A stretch of 64,000 nucleotides of DNA. It comes from Rhizobium sp. 16-488-2b (GTDB lineage Bacteria > Pseudomonadota > Alphaproteobacteria > Rhizobiales > Rhizobiaceae). Location: assembly GCF_017741815.1 (NCBI RefSeq), contig NZ_JAGHMF010000004.1, forward strand, positions 181,710-245,709. The letters run 5' to 3'. Below are positions 9,901 to 15,363 of this stretch, piece after piece. A program made the position numbers and the translations under genes. The notes below the pieces were generated by a model. The model searched no databases, was not told the DNA's origin, and worked only from the letters and a program-made list of their open reading frames with translations. The stretch's first letter is position 1, and the number at the start of each line of letters is the position of its first letter.

Positions 9901-12353
9901 TCACGTTCAAGTCCTCGCCTGATTACGAGGCCGCAGCTGATGCCAATCATGACAATGTCTACAAAATTGTCGTGAACGTCAGTGATGGAACACTCGTGAC
10001 TGCACAGCCCGTCTTGATCTCGGTAACCGACGTCAACGAGGCACCGAAGATCACATCGGGAGCAACTGCCAGCATTGCGGAAAATTCCCTCGTGAGCCAA
10101 GTCGTCTACCAGACGGCTGCGACGGATCCCGAAGGCAAGGCGCTGATCTATAGCCTGACCGGTGACGACAAGGATTTGTTCAACATTTCCAGCACCGGCG
10201 CTGTAACGTTCAAGGCTTCGCCCGACTACGAAAGCGCAAGAGATGCCAACCACGACAACGTCTACAAGGTTGTCGTCAATGTCGGTGACGGAACGCTGGT
10301 GACCACGCAAGCCGTCTCGATTTCCGTAACCGATGTGAACGAAGCACCACGGATTGCTTCTGGAGCGACCGGCAGCATTGCGGAAAATTCCCTCGTAAGC
10401 CAGGTCGTCTACCAGACGGCTGCGGTCGATCCTGAAGGCAAGCCGCTGACATACAGTCTGAGTGGTGACGACAAGGATCTATTTAACATTTCCAGCACCG
10501 GTGCCGTCACGTTCAAGACCTCGCCTGATTACGAGGCTGCAGCGGATGCCGACCACGACAACATCTACAGCGTTTCGGTAAACGTCAGTGACGGAACCTT
10601 GGTAACGACGCAGGCCGTATCGATCTCGGTCACGGATGTGAACGAAGCGCCGAAGATTACGTCGGCTTCAACTGGCAGCGAAGCGGAGAACACTCCGATC
10701 TCCAACATTGTCTACCAGACGGTTGCCGCAGATCCAGAAGGTAAGCCACTGACCTACAGCCTTTCGGGTGCCGATAAGGATTTGTTCAACATCTCCAGCA
10801 CCGGCGCAGTCACCTTCAAGGTTTCGCCAGACTACGAGGCTCCGAAGGATGTTGGTACAAATAATGTCTATGACATCAACGTCCTAGTCAGCGATGGTGT
10901 GAACACGACAAGCAAGGCCATCGTGATTACTGTTACCGACGTTCAAGAGCTGGCCGCCACCGCCAATACCTACAACGTTGGCACTAATGCTGGGAATTCT
11001 GCAGGCTCGTCCTTGGATATCACCGGCAGCGCTTATGTCTACGTTAAGTCGAACGACCCGGATATTCAGAATGCTTCGACGAGCCCGTCGATCACCTTGA
11101 GTGCTACAACATCAAAGGGACAGTATGATTATTACAAATTCGTCGTCACGGAGAATGGCACCAAGGTTGTCCTCGATGTCGATCACTCGAACTTCGACAA
11201 CAGTTTGACGCTTTACAAAGCCAACCCGCAGGGCGGTCCGAGTGTTGTTGCTCAAATCGACGATGCTGGAGGAGATACTGGATCGACAAGCACCCGTGAT
11301 GCGGCAATTGTTCAAGTCCTCAATGCCGGAACGTACTATATTCGCGTTTCCGAATACTCTCAGGATGCCGCATTCGACAGGTTCTCAAGCTCCAACAACG
11401 TCTACGAGCTTCAGGTATCGATCACAAAGCCCAATGGCGACCCCATCATCCTCGACCTCGACCACAACGGCATTGCCCTGAGCACCCTCGACAACGGCGT
11501 CTCCTTCGACATCAATGCCGATGGTCACCAGGACAAGATCGCCTGGACGGCGGGCTCCGATGGCATCCTGGCCTATGATGTGGATGGCAACGGCAAGATC
11601 GACAATGGCAGCGAGATCTTCTCGCCGCACTTTGCCGGCGGCAATTATGTCGATGGTCTACAGGCGCTGGCGACGCTCGACAGCAACCATGATGGCAAGA
11701 TCGATGCCAATGATGAGGCCTTCTCGAAGCTCACCATCTGGCAGGATCTGAACCACAATGGCATCAGCGATGCCGGCGAGCTTTCGAGCCTGGCGGATCA
11801 CCAGATCGCCAGCCTGTCGCTCGATGCGCATGCGTCCGACAGCGCCATCAACGGTCAGGCGATCCTGGCTGATGGCAGCTACACGCTGACGGATGGCTCC
11901 ACCGGTCACTTCGTCGAGGTCGCCTTCGATGCCACGCTCGGCAGCGCGGACGACAATCATGCCTACTCGCTGATCGGCAGCGACGGCAACGACACGCTCT
12001 CGGGCGCCGGCGGCATGTATACGCTGACGGGTGGCGCAGGCGCCGATACCTTCGTGCTCGATGCCGATGCGCTTTCGGATGTGAAGATCGCCGACGTGAT
12101 CACCGACTACAAGGCCGGCGAGGGCGACACGCTCGACGTGTCGAAGCTCCTCGACAGCCTGCTCGGCCACCAGGCCACCGAAGCCGAGGCGCTCTCGAGC
12201 GTCAAGACGACGGTCCAGGGTGCCGACACGGTGGTCAGCGTCAACGCCAATGGCGGCTGGCACGACGTGGCGGTTCTCCAGAACACCACGGAAGCGGTCA
12301 AGATCCTGTTCGACGACAAGCACGACACCACCACCGCGCCGCATGTCGGCTAA
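960..12353 (+). CDS. Giant modular type I secreted adhesin-like protein (LapA/BapA-like, VCBS/RTX/cadherin-like)
   Basis: This 3797-residue protein has no Sec signal. Approximate residue order: 1-200, N-terminal retention-like region with a BapA-prefix-like stretch (NDLVLVQADGTEIVIVNGA) and a VAAG motif at 149-152; 210-820, T1SS-143/DUF5801-like repeats; 820-1755, seven VCBS-type repeats each ending in G-x-N-D-x-P; 1970-2225, two RTX blocks of GGxGxDxxx nonapeptides; 2420-2835, VCBS-like and lectin-like segments; 2835-3325, one divergent and four near-identical cadherin-like repeats; 3330-3480, a PPC-like domain; 3480-3600, EF-hand-like loops (DVDGNGKIDNGSE, DSNHDGKIDANDE); 3690-3797, a C-terminal type I secretion target. 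It should be exported in one step through the ABC/HlyD/TolC genes that follow, fold on calcium outside the cell and mediate adhesion. Adhesin function and surface retention are inferred. Export by type I secretion is well supported. Confidence 0.9.
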   Translation: MSIEDSRISAVENENASHDLISDIHQDARLQTSALGGLEVAQAGTTQPSDQQGAQSTETTGRLPAAQDAAAAAPAGQVVPDQNNIAHLPAGTAIDDIHVRGNDLVLVQADGTEIVIVNGALHVPTFLLGEVELPQQAVIAALEQSNINVAAGPDGSYSASSSPSSSGANFQDSIQGNAGDPTQLASLLADTQQADLTPSRTPDEQNGVPLITASSISLVTEVSDANGAFSTQVVNGQFGFIPGKDFGVITAVGLSDSLNMDEGTQNGTHVDLTSNGQPVVVTINGLTITGSVDGQPVFTLTVTNIETGAYTFTQFGPLDHPDRGESGADDVLRLQFSYTVTDKNNDQVTGIGSVDIRDDAPSIDPTAKSPDSAVNESGITGGESHPVTTASLGIDWGADKGSNRDVTFDKQTAPTGLTSHGEQIHYEISADGHTLTGYIVVAVSEGELTGLKTVPVFIVTLNPAAANGAYTFELLQSIDHPQTTGSEGGEGSEGGIQLLSVATSQDEQIGLNFAVTAKDADGDTLPVNFTVTVNDDVPEIDGDAKAVNLLANGDFKSAVWHAEGWDAGGYAGSAHEGIGWKVDGTNASSLQVERVSSGYMGMVASDEAPMIDMGSSPGNTTISQDLTGLKLGEALTLTFEIGTPVGGTAKLEVYWNGVRVGLFDPTNAMTKVVIGNLYADEHGQGTVTFKEVGAADYTGTYLANVSLTESTAVPAFTATVGEDDKAFSFELAAGHQFTFGADGAGSLVLGAATVASASGITLALPEEAFGYKAGNIVVKTGYFESLGRGEIAVVTIPFTVTDGDGDSKTGVYQITVVGANDAPVFDTKAATITFGETADITGSTTAHGQSGTFAFTDVDLNDTGHSVSVGVETSGTVNGLPSNLASLLHIDAVTKEAGKSDGEVKWTFSAQDKAFDYLSANETVTLKYTLTLDDGHGGTATQTVTVTVTGTNDTPVITTTDAGAKFGENADQTGTKDAHTAGGVLAFTDADLTDTGHSAIVKGVVASGTTNSADYSSFLHIDSVMKDAGSATGEIKWSFSAPDSTFDYLSKNEELKLTYTVELDDGDGGKTTQLVTVTVTGANDLPIVEAVTVDLNEKPGKTLSFQNDVAHFTVNFTDADLSDTGHTAKIVGFKASGETDGLNALTRLALANALDIDSISKKAGETDGQVKVTFKATDAIFDYLADGEKLTLTYQIQVNDHDGGKVTQDVTVVITGSNDAPVIAYNDGDTIRELSGVTGSTKADTASGTILFTDVDLNDTGHTALVDGVKATGVTGAGTTDYSKFLTVAASKAEGSALGAIKWNFSAPDSTFDYLAKDEKLTLTYTVSLSDGHGGTDTAKVTIVVIGRNDSPVITAGAPVEFGENPATTGSLAEHSASGLLKFTDVDLNDKGHTAKFTDVAVEGTQSGLSLDKNALLSLISTSAVTKNVGSSEGSIAWTFKATDKTFDYLANGESVTLRYTVEVDDHDGGKGTQVVSIVVTGSNDAPIVQAVSLGLSETAGRTLSFANDMASVTMTFTDADLSDTGHTAKVTGFAASGNTAGLNLVSRYLLEHALDINSVTKQAGSTQGAVNATFKATDAIFDYLADGEKLTLRYTVTVDDKHGGTTPQTVEITITGTNDQPVIAGGDKATITERAGLTGNDVSDKASGLIAFADADLSDSHSAVVSKIAASGAVGTTTDAAYSDFLKVSVVEAPGSAVGVIKWAFEAPDKTFDYLAKGEKLTLTYQVTLSDGHGGADTTTVTIVVTGTNDAPVVNGNATLTPISEDILPADNKGTLVSDLIAGHASDVDGQVQGIAVSGQSDKGGHWEYSINGGTSWTTLSASASASLVLGLTSLVRFVPDMNVQTEQSTNPQTQIDKPTITFHAWDGTTNDTAGSVVDLTKNGATGGTSAYSAGTVTGTIAIGSVVDHVFTAVDDVVDLRGPNGLSNDPTKDANWFEDGNFTNALDGNDTVYLPNAGDKLAGVYAGVAFDGGVGNDTIYGGTANDIIHGGEGDDTITGGTGADQLFGDAGDDTFKLVTDVIGSGTRAFELGDGTKIQVDINGLAGTSDTVDGGTGYDKIVLDKGSASGYVYDTYSAPSYISHVEEIVGTSGNDVIMVAANYKSDLADGGITIDGGAGNDYIGGGAGNDTLYGGDGDDVISGLDGDDVIEGGGGNDTLYGGAGNDILRGGEGNDTLYGGAGNDRIDGGKGDDIIIGGKGDDALIGGEGNDRFLYTVGDGNDRINGGGETGTTAPNYDILEITGDGENRDFTIGKISKADAGNINAYPTDADDITISYTGTDAATIRVDEIERIVIDTGNGNHNITVGDLTGTGIAPATIVINSGSGDDIIDLTKLAGTKVEISDSDAVKPIESDTDTVKLAGHWADYVIEKASDGTYSFSLGGNVVVTAKNIERFTFAADVSDSHDGTVLAGDLLNTAPHAVNDTALVTEAGGIGNATAGVPTADGNVLTNDTDANAYDTRVVTQVSGSAVTSDQPTVINGTYGSLTIHSDGSYTYALNNDATATQSLRGNESGLDTFTYTMKDAHGLTSQAKLDVSVKGSNDAAVIGGATTGSVTEDVGATSAAPLFSENFEGRPAGFASDWGSNGWIQSSGSLTQHLSEQETALYDGGQSVAKTINLGTAPAVTKIEFDFLKIDSWDQGEHLQVYLNDGQAFTFTPKSGADGSTNATGTFTVGGITGTYVVTSSGTDTQLGGSNLYLDRVYHITLIAEGVGNTLKLGFGNNLNEHFSNEDFGIDNVVIRDANAGKLMTQGDLTVSDVDHDQSSFVAQTATSSLGIFTLASNGHWTYAADNSNPAIQALGAGKTLVDTFTVSSADGTTQEVKITINGTNDAPTAVVLLNNAVNENQLGALIGNLTTTDKDVGDTHTYTVSDDRFEVVGGELRLKSNVSLDYETEHSVTLTVTSKDSGNLTTSQMFTIQVGDVNEKPTIASGTTGSIAENSASSKVVYQTVAADPEGKTLSYSLSGDDKDLFNISSTGAVTFKSSPDYEAAADANHDNVYKIVVNVSDGTLVTAQPVLISVTDVNEAPKITSGATASIAENSLVSQVVYQTAATDPEGKALIYSLTGDDKDLFNISSTGAVTFKASPDYESARDANHDNVYKVVVNVGDGTLVTTQAVSISVTDVNEAPRIASGATGSIAENSLVSQVVYQTAAVDPEGKPLTYSLSGDDKDLFNISSTGAVTFKTSPDYEAAADADHDNIYSVSVNVSDGTLVTTQAVSISVTDVNEAPKITSASTGSEAENTPISNIVYQTVAADPEGKPLTYSLSGADKDLFNISSTGAVTFKVSPDYEAPKDVGTNNVYDINVLVSDGVNTTSKAIVITVTDVQELAATANTYNVGTNAGNSAGSSLDITGSAYVYVKSNDPDIQNASTSPSITLSATTSKGQYDYYKFVVTENGTKVVLDVDHSNFDNSLTLYKANPQGGPSVVAQIDDAGGDTGSTSTRDAAIVQVLNAGTYYIRVSEYSQDAAFDRFSSSNNVYELQVSITKPNGDPIILDLDHNGIALSTLDNGVSFDINADGHQDKIAWTAGSDGILAYDVDGNGKIDNGSEIFSPHFAGGNYVDGLQALATLDSNHDGKIDANDEAFSKLTIWQDLNHNGISDAGELSSLADHQIASLSLDAHASDSAINGQAILADGSYTLTDGSTGHFVEVAFDATLGSADDNHAYSLIGSDGNDTLSGAGGMYTLTGGAGADTFVLDADALSDVKIADVITDYKAGEGDTLDVSKLLDSLLGHQATEAEALSSVKTTVQGADTVVSVNANGGWHDVAVLQNTTEAVKILFDDKHDTTTAPHVG
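3412..6224 (+). repeat. Seven VCBS-type coding repeats (about 400 bp each)
   Basis: The repeats start near 3412, 3805, 4201, 4606, 5001, 5404 and 5807. Each carries FTD(A/V)DL-(N/S)DTGH, a FDYL core and a closing G-(T/A/S/R)-N-D-x-P. Repeats 3 and 6 are closer to each other than to their neighbours, as are 4 and 7, so the array looks like a three-unit block duplication. Confidence 0.85.
6868..7635 (+). repeat. RTX calcium-binding nonapeptide blocks inside the adhesin
   Basis: Two groups of GGxGxDxxx repeats (about 6868-7010 and 7300-7635) contain runs such as GGAGNDTLYGGDGDDVI. They are expected to form parallel beta-rolls that fold on extracellular calcium. They lie mid-protein rather than next to the C-terminal secretion signal, which is usual in giant RTX adhesins. 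Confidence 0.85.
9753..10943 (+). repeat. Four near-identical cadherin-like repeats (about 99 residues each)
   Basis: The repeats start near 9753, 10044, 10341 and 10641. Each contains GSIAENS or a variant, VVYQT, DPEGK, DKDLFNISSTGAVTFK, SPDYE and the closing VTDVNEAP. Their codon use is clearly richer in A/T at third positions than the VCBS block before them, and the same change continues through the PPC-like domain to about 11440. Confidence 0.85.
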
Positions 12354-12364
12354 GGGCTGACGGA

Positions 12365-12419
12365 CAGGCGGAATGCTCCGCCTGACATGACAAGGGAAAA
12401 GGCGCGCGAGCGCCTTTTT
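12365..12419 (+). terminator. Double hairpin terminator after the adhesin gene
   Basis: A first stem, CAGGCGGA/TCCGCCTG (12365-12384), is followed by a classic intrinsic terminator: A-tract, GGCGC, loop, GCGCC and TTTTT (12397-12419). It separates the adhesin transcript from what follows, so the exporter genes are not simply read through from it. Confidence 0.8.
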
Positions 12420-12675
12420 CGCGTTTTGAGGGATGTGAAGGATGAGGGGAGGCCGGCTCCCCATCGCCGTACGATCGAGATACGGAGCATGGTCGGGCAG
12501 TCGGCCGTTGCGGCCAGCCTGGTTGCGCGGTCGGTGGATAGCGAATGAAACCACGTGGACTGTTTCGCTTCGGATGGCGAGAAGCGTTGCGATACCAGTG
12601 GCTGGTGAGGCGCGATGGATCTTGATGGTTGCGGCAGGTTTTCGCCGTTGCGGCAAGCCGCGGCGATTGCGATAC

Positions 12676-12724
12676 GCCTCCAGCCTCCAGCCTCCAGCCT
12701 CCAGCCTCCAGCCTCCAGCCTCCA
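12676..12724. repeat. Heptanucleotide tandem repeat (GCCTCCA)x7
   Basis: Seven perfect copies of GCCTCCA lie in the gene-free stretch between the adhesin terminator and the GGDEF gene. A second period-7 tract (CCTCAGC, three perfect copies plus two degraded ones) lies at 12871-12905 and reaches the 3' end of the GGDEF gene. The remainder of 12420-12900 shows no supported gene. Confidence 0.9.
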
Positions 12725-12814
12725 GCTTACGTTCGCCGGTATTGACGCCTGCGTCCGCCCGCCTTTCCAGCGCCTGGCCGAAACTGCGATCCCCAACGCA
12801 CCAATCGCTCTAAA

Positions 12815-12844
12815 CGAAAAGAGGCGCCCGATGGCGCCTCAAAA
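12815..12844 (-). terminator. Intrinsic terminator of the GGDEF gene
   Basis: On the minus strand the stem GAGGCGCC/GGCGCCTC (12821-12840, loop of four) is followed by TTTTCG. It lies about 60 bases past the stop of the minus-strand GGDEF gene and is correctly oriented for it. Confidence 0.75.
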
Positions 12845-12900
12845 TCATGTCACGATTGCTGCCTTATCCGCCTCAGCCCTCAGCCCTCAGCCCTCCGACC

Positions 12901-13665
12901 TCAGGCCGCCGGCAGTCTCGAGATCGGCACGATCTCGTCGCCCTCTCCACCACCACGGTCCATGGCCATTTCGTCGGCCAGCTGGCGGATGTGGTTGAAG
13001 TCGGTTGGGCCGTCGAAGACCGCGCCGCCGAGGCGGATGTCGAGCGAAAGCGGTGCATCGCCGGCGGTGAACGCCGCCTGTTCGCAGCGGCGGCGGATGC
13101 GCATGCCGACATCCTGGGCGTTTTCGATCGTCGCGCCCGGCAGGAACACGCCGAGCTCGTTGGTCGCAAGCCGGGCAACGAGGTCGCCGGAGCGCACCGA
13201 CGACTGGGTGATGGCGGCAAGCGACTGCATTACGGTGTCTGCCCATTGCGGCCCGTAGCGGCGGCTGATGGCGTCCAGCGTGTCGATCACGACGGCGATC
13301 ATCACGCCGCCCGCATCAGTAGAGATTCGCTTGCGGCGGTCGATATAGTGTTCGACGGCGGCCGCGAAGGCTGTTCCGTTGAGCGTCTTGGTAACGCTGT
13401 CGTGCCGCTGAGAATAGTTAACGGCTTCCTGCAGTTTTCTGAGCTCGTTATTCTTGATCTGCAGCATCATCAGCAGCGGAAATGCAACAAACAGCGAAAT
13501 AGCGGTGGCTCCGACGAATCCAACCAAAAATGGTCGCTCCGGCATCAGAAGGTTTAAGATAAGTAAAAAACCGACCGAGAAGGCCGCGAAGCAGATCGAA
13601 ACGATCGATGCGATGCGGAGTGCGGAAAGGTTTGTTGCGGATTGGTAACGCTGACGGAATTTCAT
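12901..13665 (-). CDS. Membrane protein with degenerate GGDEF domain
   Basis: 254 residues. Two hydrophobic segments (about 17-37 and 47-68) are followed by a GGDEF-fold domain recognisable from SVTKTLNGTAF, the Y-G helix and RSGDLVARL...GVFLPG. The signature GGDEF loop reads ATNEL, and the DxDxF-K-x-N-D metal and substrate positions upstream have become V-I-D-T-L-D-A-I-S-R-R. Diguanylate cyclase activity is therefore very unlikely, and no RxxD inhibitory site is obvious. It could be a nucleotide sensor or a protein-interaction scaffold in the inner membrane. It sits between the adhesin and its exporter operon and is transcribed divergently from the latter, which suggests a role in controlling secretion or retention. 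That role is inference only. Confidence 0.75.
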   Translation of the reverse strand: MKFRQRYQSATNLSALRIASIVSICFAAFSVGFLLILNLLMPERPFLVGFVGATAISLFVAFPLLMMLQIKNNELRKLQEAVNYSQRHDSVTKTLNGTAFAAAVEHYIDRRKRISTDAGGVMIAVVIDTLDAISRRYGPQWADTVMQSLAAITQSSVRSGDLVARLATNELGVFLPGATIENAQDVGMRIRRRCEQAAFTAGDAPLSLDIRLGGAVFDGPTDFNHIRQLADEMAMDRGGGEGDEIVPISRLPAA

Positions 13666-13900
13666 CGCGGGGCAGGTCCCTGTGGAAGTAACGGCAGATA
13701 AACACGGACGGGAAAAGTTGGCGTTAAAAAACCCTGTAAAATTCTAGCTTTAGCTATTGATACTTGGGAATTAACCGTCTCCGCAGGAAAGACCTGTACC
13801 GGAATTGGAATGTGGAAAAATAGGTGTTACTTGTTTGCCGAATGAAAGCGTTCGGTATACGGGTTCACTCGGTGAATTTAGATGTTGAGGGGCATCCGTC

Positions 13901-15343
13901 TTGTTTAAAACCAAAAGCATTATTGCAGCATTGTCTGCCACTGTTGCTCTGAATTTCTCGTTTTTCGTCGACGCCAACGCGATGTCTTTGCAACAAGCCA
14001 TCGAAACGACGATGAAAACCAATCCGCAGATACTTCAGGCTGCGAAAGACAAAGAAGCAATCGAGTTTGAACTTCGCCAGGCGCGTGGGTTGTACTTACC
14101 GTCGGTTGATCTGGAGAGCGGCATCGGTCGTCGCCGGTTGTCGAATTCCTCGACGGGCACGCTGAGCTCCGACCATGACTACCTGTCTCCAGGCGATGTC
14201 GGGGTCACGGTCACGCAGACGCTGTTTGATGGCGGCGCGCGCAAGTCGCAGGTCGATCAGCAGGCATCGCGCGTCGATGGCGCGTCCTTCCGGGTCCTCG
14301 AGCGCTCCGAAGCGCTGGCGCTCGAAGTAACCCAGGATTACCTGGAATATATGCTGCAAAACCAGATCGTTGCCGCCGCGAAGGAAAACGTTTCCTTCCA
14401 CACGGCGATGGTCGGCGATATCAATGAAAGCATCCGCGGCGGCGCGCTCACCGATGCCGACCGTCTTCAGGGCAGCGAACGTCTGCAGGCTGCCAAGGCC
14501 CGCATGCGCGAAGCGCTCGAAGAGCTGGAAGCAACGAAGATCCGCTTCATGAAGGCCGTCGGCCAGCCGATCGTCAATGCCCAGACCCCGCCGTCGGTCG
14601 CGAAGTATATCCCGAAGACGCTCGACGATGCACTGTTCGTGGCCAACAAGAACAGCCCGCGCATCTTCTCGGCCAACGCCGATGTTGATGCGGCCGATGC
14701 CGGCGTTCGCGGCGCGCGCGCCAACTACCTGCCGAAGGTCAATCTCGAAGGTACTGCCCGCGTCGGTAACGACATCGATGGCGATGAAGGCAATACCAAC
14801 GACTACCAGGTGCGCGTTGTCGCCCGCTGGAACCTTTATCGCGGCGGCATTGATGTCGCCCGCGAGCAAGAGCAGATCCGCCGCGCCGGCGAAGAGCGCT
14901 ATGCGCTCGCCCAGGTGCAGCGCGAGGTGAAGGAATCGGTCAGCTCCGCCTGGAACGAACGTGTCAGCCGCGGCGAGCTGTCTGGCATCCTTGCCAAGCA
15001 GTCGTCGATCAACAACCAGCTGGTCGGTTCTTACCGCGAGCAATTCAAGGTCGGCCAGCGCTCGCTGCTCGACGTGCTCGATGCGCAGAACACCCGCTTC
15101 AACACCAAGGTGCTGGCCGATACGGCCCGCGTTGCCTCGCTGTTTGCGGAATACAAGATCCTCGCCGCATCCGGCAATCTGCTTCAGACCATGAAGCTGA
15201 AGCCGCTGGATCAGGCCAAGCCCTACGCACGCGAAGAGTTCGCTGTTCCAGCGGCCGCTCAGAATCCCGGATATGCCGAAGTCGACTCTCATCAGAAGGC
15301 TGGCATGCCTATGGACCTGCTGGCGCCGATCCGGCAGCAGTAG
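13901..15343 (+). CDS. TolC-family outer membrane protein of the type I secretion system
   Basis: 480 residues. I chose the TTG at 13901 because GAGGGG lies nine bases upstream and the signal peptide follows at once (ends near VDANA). Two homologous halves, each with long amphipathic helices (LQQAIETTMKTNPQIL and LDDALFVANKNSPRIF) and TLFDGG/NLYRGG strands, give the TolC architecture. It forms the trimeric outer-membrane exit duct. First gene of an operon: the ABC exporter starts 21 bases after the stop. The 235-bp region upstream is shared with the divergent GGDEF gene and probably holds both promoters. Confidence 0.9.
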   Translation: MFKTKSIIAALSATVALNFSFFVDANAMSLQQAIETTMKTNPQILQAAKDKEAIEFELRQARGLYLPSVDLESGIGRRRLSNSSTGTLSSDHDYLSPGDVGVTVTQTLFDGGARKSQVDQQASRVDGASFRVLERSEALALEVTQDYLEYMLQNQIVAAAKENVSFHTAMVGDINESIRGGALTDADRLQGSERLQAAKARMREALEELEATKIRFMKAVGQPIVNAQTPPSVAKYIPKTLDDALFVANKNSPRIFSANADVDAADAGVRGARANYLPKVNLEGTARVGNDIDGDEGNTNDYQVRVVARWNLYRGGIDVAREQEQIRRAGEERYALAQVQREVKESVSSAWNERVSRGELSGILAKQSSINNQLVGSYREQFKVGQRSLLDVLDAQNTRFNTKVLADTARVASLFAEYKILAASGNLLQTMKLKPLDQAKPYAREEFAVPAAAQNPGYAEVDSHQKAGMPMDLLAPIRQQ

Positions 15344-15363
15344 TAGTCAGGTGACCATAGAAC

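Noticed and set aside
9753..10943. Regular direct repeats suggesting a CRISPR-like array
   Set aside because: The ~295-bp period is in frame and encodes cadherin-like domains. The units are far too long for CRISPR repeats and no cas genes are present.
12615..12998. Open frames encoding LQPPASS or LEAGGWR peptide repeats
   Set aside because: They are translations of the heptanucleotide repeat on both strands, without ribosome binding sites or conserved flanks.
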